A DNA stretch of 25,169 bases from DAIRUQ01 sp036803245 (lineage in GTDB: Bacteria > Chloroflexota > Anaerolineae > UBA1429): NCBI GenBank assembly GCA_036803245.1, contig DAIRUQ010000041.1:1-25169 (forward strand), written 5' to 3'. The notes under the pieces were generated by a model. That model was not told where the DNA came from and did no database searches. It saw only the letters and a program-made list of their open reading frames with translations. A program made the position numbers and the translations under genes. Every line of letters begins with the position of its first letter. Position 1 is the first letter of the stretch. Below, one piece after another: positions 21,979-25,169 of this stretch.

Positions 21979-22926
21979 ATGGGTGCGGTTGCCGAGAGTC
22001 GACCGTCCACCGAGAGTCGGAGCAAATGGCAAGAGCTCGTGAGGAATGTGCGGCGCTACTGGTACTGCTACCTAATGATGTCTGGCACGTTCGCGTTGCT
22101 CTTGGCCTTTGCCTATTACCCGGCCTTTTCTGCTTTTTATCACTCATTCACCAATTGGGATGGGTTTCGCCAGCCTGATTGGGTGGGGATCCGCAACTAC
22201 CAAGAGGTCTTTACGTCCGAAGAGATCTTTGGCAAAGGCTTTCGGAACATGTTCATTCTGGCAGCCTGGCAGATCTTCCGGTCATCGGTATTCCCCCTGC
22301 TGGGGGCGGCGCTGCTCTATCGCGTGAAGAGCGAAAAGACGGCCTACTTTTTCCGGCTGCTGTTTGTGCTGCCGATCGTGATTCCGGGCTTGGTGGGCAT
22401 CCTAGTCTGGCGCCAGCTCTATGATCCCAACGTGGGGCTGTTCAACGAGATACTGGTGGGTCTTGGGCTCACGCGTTTGGCCTGGCTGAACAGCCCAGAC
22501 ACTGCGTTGTTTTCGCTGATTTTCATGGGGTTTCCGTGGATCGACGGCGTTGGCCTGCTCATCTATCTGGCGGGCTTTTTGGCCATACCTTTGGAGATCA
22601 TCGAGGCCGCGATCATGGACGGCGCTGGGACCGTGAGAAGGTTCTTTTCGATGGAGCTGCCGCTAATCATTCCCCAGATCCGTCTGATTGTCATCCTGAA
22701 CGTGATCGGTTCCTTCCAGAACTTTGGCTGGCAGCTCTTGGTGACACGGGGCGGTCCTGCCGGGTCAACGACGGTGCCGGCCTGGTCGATGTACAAGGCA
22801 GCGATGAATGAGGGCCGCTATGGGGTGGCCAGCGCGATCGGCGTTGTCTTGTTCATCCTGATCTTTGCCTTGACGCTGATCAACCAGGCGGCGATCCGTA
22901 GCGATATCGAGTATGAGGCACACTAG
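21979..22926 (+). CDS. Sugar ABC transporter permease (MalF-like)
   Basis: A 315-residue inner-membrane permease. ATG 21979 follows AGAGGGGG. Six or so hydrophobic segments are visible, starting with YCYLMMSGTFALLLAFAYYPAFSAFYHSF. The cytoplasmic EAA loop that docks the ATPase reads EAAIMDGAGTVRRFFSMELPLIIP, close to the EAA-x3-G-x9-I/L-x-LP consensus. The family tag FTNWDGFRQPDWVGIRNYQEVF is typical of CUT1 first permeases. It forms a heterodimer with the following gene product, whose start is 9 bp beyond this stop. Confidence 0.93.
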   Translation: MGAVAESRPSTESRSKWQELVRNVRRYWYCYLMMSGTFALLLAFAYYPAFSAFYHSFTNWDGFRQPDWVGIRNYQEVFTSEEIFGKGFRNMFILAAWQIFRSSVFPLLGAALLYRVKSEKTAYFFRLLFVLPIVIPGLVGILVWRQLYDPNVGLFNEILVGLGLTRLAWLNSPDTALFSLIFMGFPWIDGVGLLIYLAGFLAIPLEIIEAAIMDGAGTVRRFFSMELPLIIPQIRLIVILNVIGSFQNFGWQLLVTRGGPAGSTTVPAWSMYKAAMNEGRYGVASAIGVVLFILIFALTLINQAAIRSDIEYEAH

Positions 22927-22935
22927 GGGGTGAGT

Positions 22936-23817
22936 ATGAGCACAACCGATATGACGCACGCTACATCCCCACAACGGATCCCACAGCCGCGCCGGCGCCT
23001 TCGCATTCCTGGTGACTGGGTCTTGAGCGCTATCCTTGGGCTCCTGGGTTTCTTGACCTTTGTGCCTGTGTTGATGCTCTTGCAGCTCTCGCTCAAGAGC
23101 CAGCAGCAGATGGCTGACTCGATGTGGCTGCCGACGACGCCCTTTCGATGGGTCAACTATGTCAAGGCCTCGCGGGTGATGGGGCCGTATATGATCAACA
23201 GCGCCGTGTTCGTTCTGGGCACGGTGACGGTTAGCATCGTCTGTAGCGTCTTTACTGCCTTTGCTTTGGCCAGGTATCCTTTCCCAGGGCGTGAGTTCTT
23301 TTTCATGGCCATTCTGGGCCTGATGATGATTCCAGGTATTCTGACGCTGATCCCACGGTTCGTCGTGGTGGTCAATATGAATCTCAACAACACCTACCCG
23401 GGCATCTGGCTGCCTATGGCAGCAGGGAACCAGGCATTTCAGATCATTGTGCTGCGGACGTTTTTCGCGTCGATTCCTGAGGAGATGTTCGAGGCGGGTC
23501 GGCTGGACGGTGCCAGCGAGGGCCGCATGCTGCGCACCATCGCGCTGCCGTTGGCCACGCCGATCCTGACGACGCTGATCGTTCTGCAGATCAATGGCGT
23601 CTACAGCGAGTTCATCTGGCCGATCATGGTGCTGTCCGATCCGACGCGCTATCCGGCCATCTTGGGGGTACTGCGGTTAGGCGAGCTCATCACGCAGCGT
23701 GATCCCGGCGCGCAGTATGCCGGGTATGTCATCGCGGGCCTGCCGCTGTTGGCGCTCTTTGCGTTGAGCAGCCGCGCATTTATCCGGGGATTGACCTCGG
23801 GCGCCATCAAGATGTAG
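22936..23817 (+). CDS. Sugar ABC transporter permease (MalG-like)
   Basis: A 293-residue inner-membrane permease, second half of the channel. ATG 22936 is preferred over GTG 22930 because AGGGGGTG spaces better. A positively charged N-tail (PQPRRRLRIPGD) leads into the first membrane segment. The EAA loop is EEMFEAGRLDGASEGRMLRTIALPLATP. The stretch FTAFALARYPFPGREFFF is typical of MalG-type proteins, and the end SRAFIRGLTSGAIKM is the usual CUT1 permease-2 terminus (GlTxGAvKg). No ATPase gene follows, so a shared MsiK/MalK-type ATPase elsewhere is expected. Confidence 0.93.
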   Translation: MSTTDMTHATSPQRIPQPRRRLRIPGDWVLSAILGLLGFLTFVPVLMLLQLSLKSQQQMADSMWLPTTPFRWVNYVKASRVMGPYMINSAVFVLGTVTVSIVCSVFTAFALARYPFPGREFFFMAILGLMMIPGILTLIPRFVVVVNMNLNNTYPGIWLPMAAGNQAFQIIVLRTFFASIPEEMFEAGRLDGASEGRMLRTIALPLATPILTTLIVLQINGVYSEFIWPIMVLSDPTRYPAILGVLRLGELITQRDPGAQYAGYVIAGLPLLALFALSSRAFIRGLTSGAIKM

Positions 23818-23874
23818 GCTGGACACATCAGCTCCTGCACCATCGGCAACCTATCTATCCCAAGGAGGGTGGGC

Positions 23875-24891
23875 GTGTCTGGACCATCTACCATGCGTGC
23901 TCTGCAGATCGTGGCGATGGAGCGATCCGAGGTGGTTGAGGTGCCGGTGCCTACGCCCGAGGCCGGGCAAGTGCTGGTCCGCAACTTGGCCGTGGTGACC
24001 TGCAACCAGTTTGACCTGCATATCTTTGCCGGGAAGCCGATGTTGGATCCGACCCAGCCGGTGACTTTTCCCCAGCCCGTGGGGTTCCCAGGGCATGAGT
24101 GGGTTGGGGAGGTGGTTGAGGTCGGCTCAGCCGTGAAGGGATTTCGTGTGGGCGACTGGGTCTGCCAGCCTGGCGGCCGCGGCCAAGGTGCTTCTTCACC
24201 TGGCGGGTATGCTCAGTATATGCTCTGTCCCGAGAGCCGTTTGCTGCGTGTTCCGTCTGACCGTGATCCGCTTGATCTTGCGCCCATGGAGATGGCGAGC
24301 TGTGTCGCAGCCAATATCGTAGAGCTGCGTACGATCAACGCCATCGAGGGACGCAGGACTGCTGTGAGTGGCCTTGGGCCCGCTGGGCTGATCGCGGCCC
24401 AGATGCTACGAGCCGAGGGAGCTGAGGAGGTGATCGGGATCGAGGTCGACGCCGAGCGCGCTGCATACGCTCTGTCGGCCGGGGTGGTGGATCGGGTCAT
24501 CGACCCGCAGGGCGATGGCGGGCGAGACCTGCCCTTGGCTCGGCAACCGGGTGCTATCGAGGTGAGCGTTGCATGCGCCGGCTACCGCCCGGCGGTGCAG
24601 TACCTCATGGACCATACCAGCGATATCGTCTCGCTGTTCGCCGTACAGCGAGAACCCTATAGCTTTGAGGGATGGGCCGTGGGGCGGCACCAGGGCCTCA
24701 AGCTCTTTGGGACGCCCGACCGCACGCCGCTCTCAGGCGAGTATGCGGTGCGGCGTGTTCGCAACGGTAGCGTGGATTTGCGGCTCACGATCAGCCATAC
24801 CATGTCGCTGCGCGACTATGACGAGGCGTTGCGCCTGATCGCGAACCATCAGGCCATGAAGGTGGCCTTCTTGCCGCCCGAGCTGGGCTAA
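23875..24891 (+). CDS. Medium-chain (MDR) zinc-type alcohol/sugar dehydrogenase
   Basis: A 338-residue oxidoreductase, start GTG 23875 with AAGGAGG 6 bases upstream (ATG 23893 is an alternative). The GroES-like half has Cys43 (VTCNQFDLH) and PGHEWVGEVVEVG (His74-Glu75), consistent with a catalytic zinc site. The four-Cys structural-zinc loop of classical alcohol dehydrogenases is missing. The Rossmann half shows AVSGLGPAGLIAAQMLRAEGAEEVIGIEVDAERAAYA, with Glu in EVDAER ending the second strand, suggesting NAD rather than NADP. It lies 57 bp after the permeases and 45 bp before a ThuA-like gene, so it probably oxidises the imported sugar, polyol or derivative. Confidence 0.85.
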   Translation: MSGPSTMRALQIVAMERSEVVEVPVPTPEAGQVLVRNLAVVTCNQFDLHIFAGKPMLDPTQPVTFPQPVGFPGHEWVGEVVEVGSAVKGFRVGDWVCQPGGRGQGASSPGGYAQYMLCPESRLLRVPSDRDPLDLAPMEMASCVAANIVELRTINAIEGRRTAVSGLGPAGLIAAQMLRAEGAEEVIGIEVDAERAAYALSAGVVDRVIDPQGDGGRDLPLARQPGAIEVSVACAGYRPAVQYLMDHTSDIVSLFAVQREPYSFEGWAVGRHQGLKLFGTPDRTPLSGEYAVRRVRNGSVDLRLTISHTMSLRDYDEALRLIANHQAMKVAFLPPELG

Positions 24892-24936
24892 CCTGTCTCG
24901 CCCTCTCTCAGCTATGGACTGGAAACAAGGAGCAAC

Positions 24937-25169
24937 ATGACCAAGGTGCTACTGCTGGTTGGCGGACCAGACTACCACGACAATCCCCAGACCCGAGCGG
25001 CCATGAACGAGCTGCTGTCTCGTTCGTTTGAGGTCGAGATGACCGATGACCTGAGCGTCCTGAACCCCGAGACGTTGGCTGGCTATGATGTCATCGTGAA
25101 CTTTTCGACGTTTCTGGAGCCCACTAACGAGCAGACCCAGGCACTGCTGGATGCGGTGGCGGGGGGCAT
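24937..25169 (+). CDS. ThuA-like (trehalose-utilisation/class I glutamine amidotransferase fold) protein, N-terminal part
   Basis: The gene runs off the window end; 77 residues are visible. ATG 24937 has AAGGAG 5 bases upstream. The sequence starts MTKVLLLVGGPDYHDNPQTR, then FEVEMTDDLSVLNPETLAGYDVIVNFSTF. This fits the ThuA fold: strand, GG-x-x-(F/Y)H-D, then YDVIV-N. In rhizobia ThuA/ThuB with an ABC importer oxidise trehalose and related disaccharides to 3-keto derivatives. Here a dehydrogenase and importer precede it, but no ThuB (GFO/IDH/MocA-type) gene is visible in the window. Confidence 0.75.
   Translation, partial: MTKVLLLVGGPDYHDNPQTRAAMNELLSRSFEVEMTDDLSVLNPETLAGYDVIVNFSTFLEPTNEQTQALLDAVAGG

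Noticed and set aside
1..25169. tRNA/rRNA genes, CRISPR arrays, insertion sequences, phage genes, known riboswitches
   Set aside because: No cloverleaf, repeat-spacer pattern, transposase, integrase or conserved riboswitch core was recognised by reading both strands.

Overview
This is a 25.2 kb, GC-rich, densely coded bacterial window. Canonical Shine-Dalgarno sites and sigma-70/A type promoters point to a bacterium. Gene content suggests an uncultured member of the Chloroflexota (Anaerolineae-like): a 7TM-PAS sensor, a response regulator with N-terminal HTH and degenerate ATPase domains, a Tat-type lipoprotein sugar-binding protein rich in Thr/Pro/Ala after the lipobox, and a squalene-cyclase-fold protein of the kind common in that phylum. 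That assignment is inference. A run of exactly 100 N (3899-3998) shows this is a scaffolded, probably metagenomic, assembly.

Layout. (1) 1-1442 (+): tail of an amidohydrolase and an alpha/alpha-toroid (squalene-cyclase-like) protein. (2) 1639-5191: a tungsten aldehyde:ferredoxin oxidoreductase (-) and a GHL6/beta-galactosidase-trimerisation-type glycosidase (+, interrupted by the gap). They are divergently transcribed from two strong promoters that share one palindrome. (3) 5285-9537 (-): a housekeeping run gatB, glutamate dehydrogenase, triosephosphate isomerase, and a histidine-phosphatase-fold protein that has lost its catalytic residues. (4) 9774-13010: a 7TM-PAS sensor without a kinase domain (+), a cytidylate-kinase-like protein (-), and an unusual GrpB-nucleoside deaminase fusion (+). 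(5) 13023-16517: a GH99-like/WbsX glycosyl protein (+), then a PIG-L deacetylase and a CE15-like esterase (-). (6) 16734-25169 (+): a sugar sensing, uptake and catabolism locus made of a response regulator, a hybrid histidine kinase, an ABC sugar-binding lipoprotein, two permeases, an MDR dehydrogenase and the start of a ThuA-like protein.

How it fits together. Region 6 looks like a two-component system controlling an adjacent CUT1-type sugar importer. The importer promoter has an extended -10 and three 6-bp direct repeats spaced exactly 11 bp apart, a plausible response-regulator site. No importer ATPase is present, so a shared one elsewhere is expected. The glycosidase, WbsX-like, PIG-L and CE15-like genes suggest use of complex, possibly uronate- or N-acetyl-decorated, polysaccharides. 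All four convergent gene junctions in the window carry a strong hairpin, three of them without a U-tract. No tRNA, rRNA, CRISPR array, insertion sequence or prophage gene was seen.
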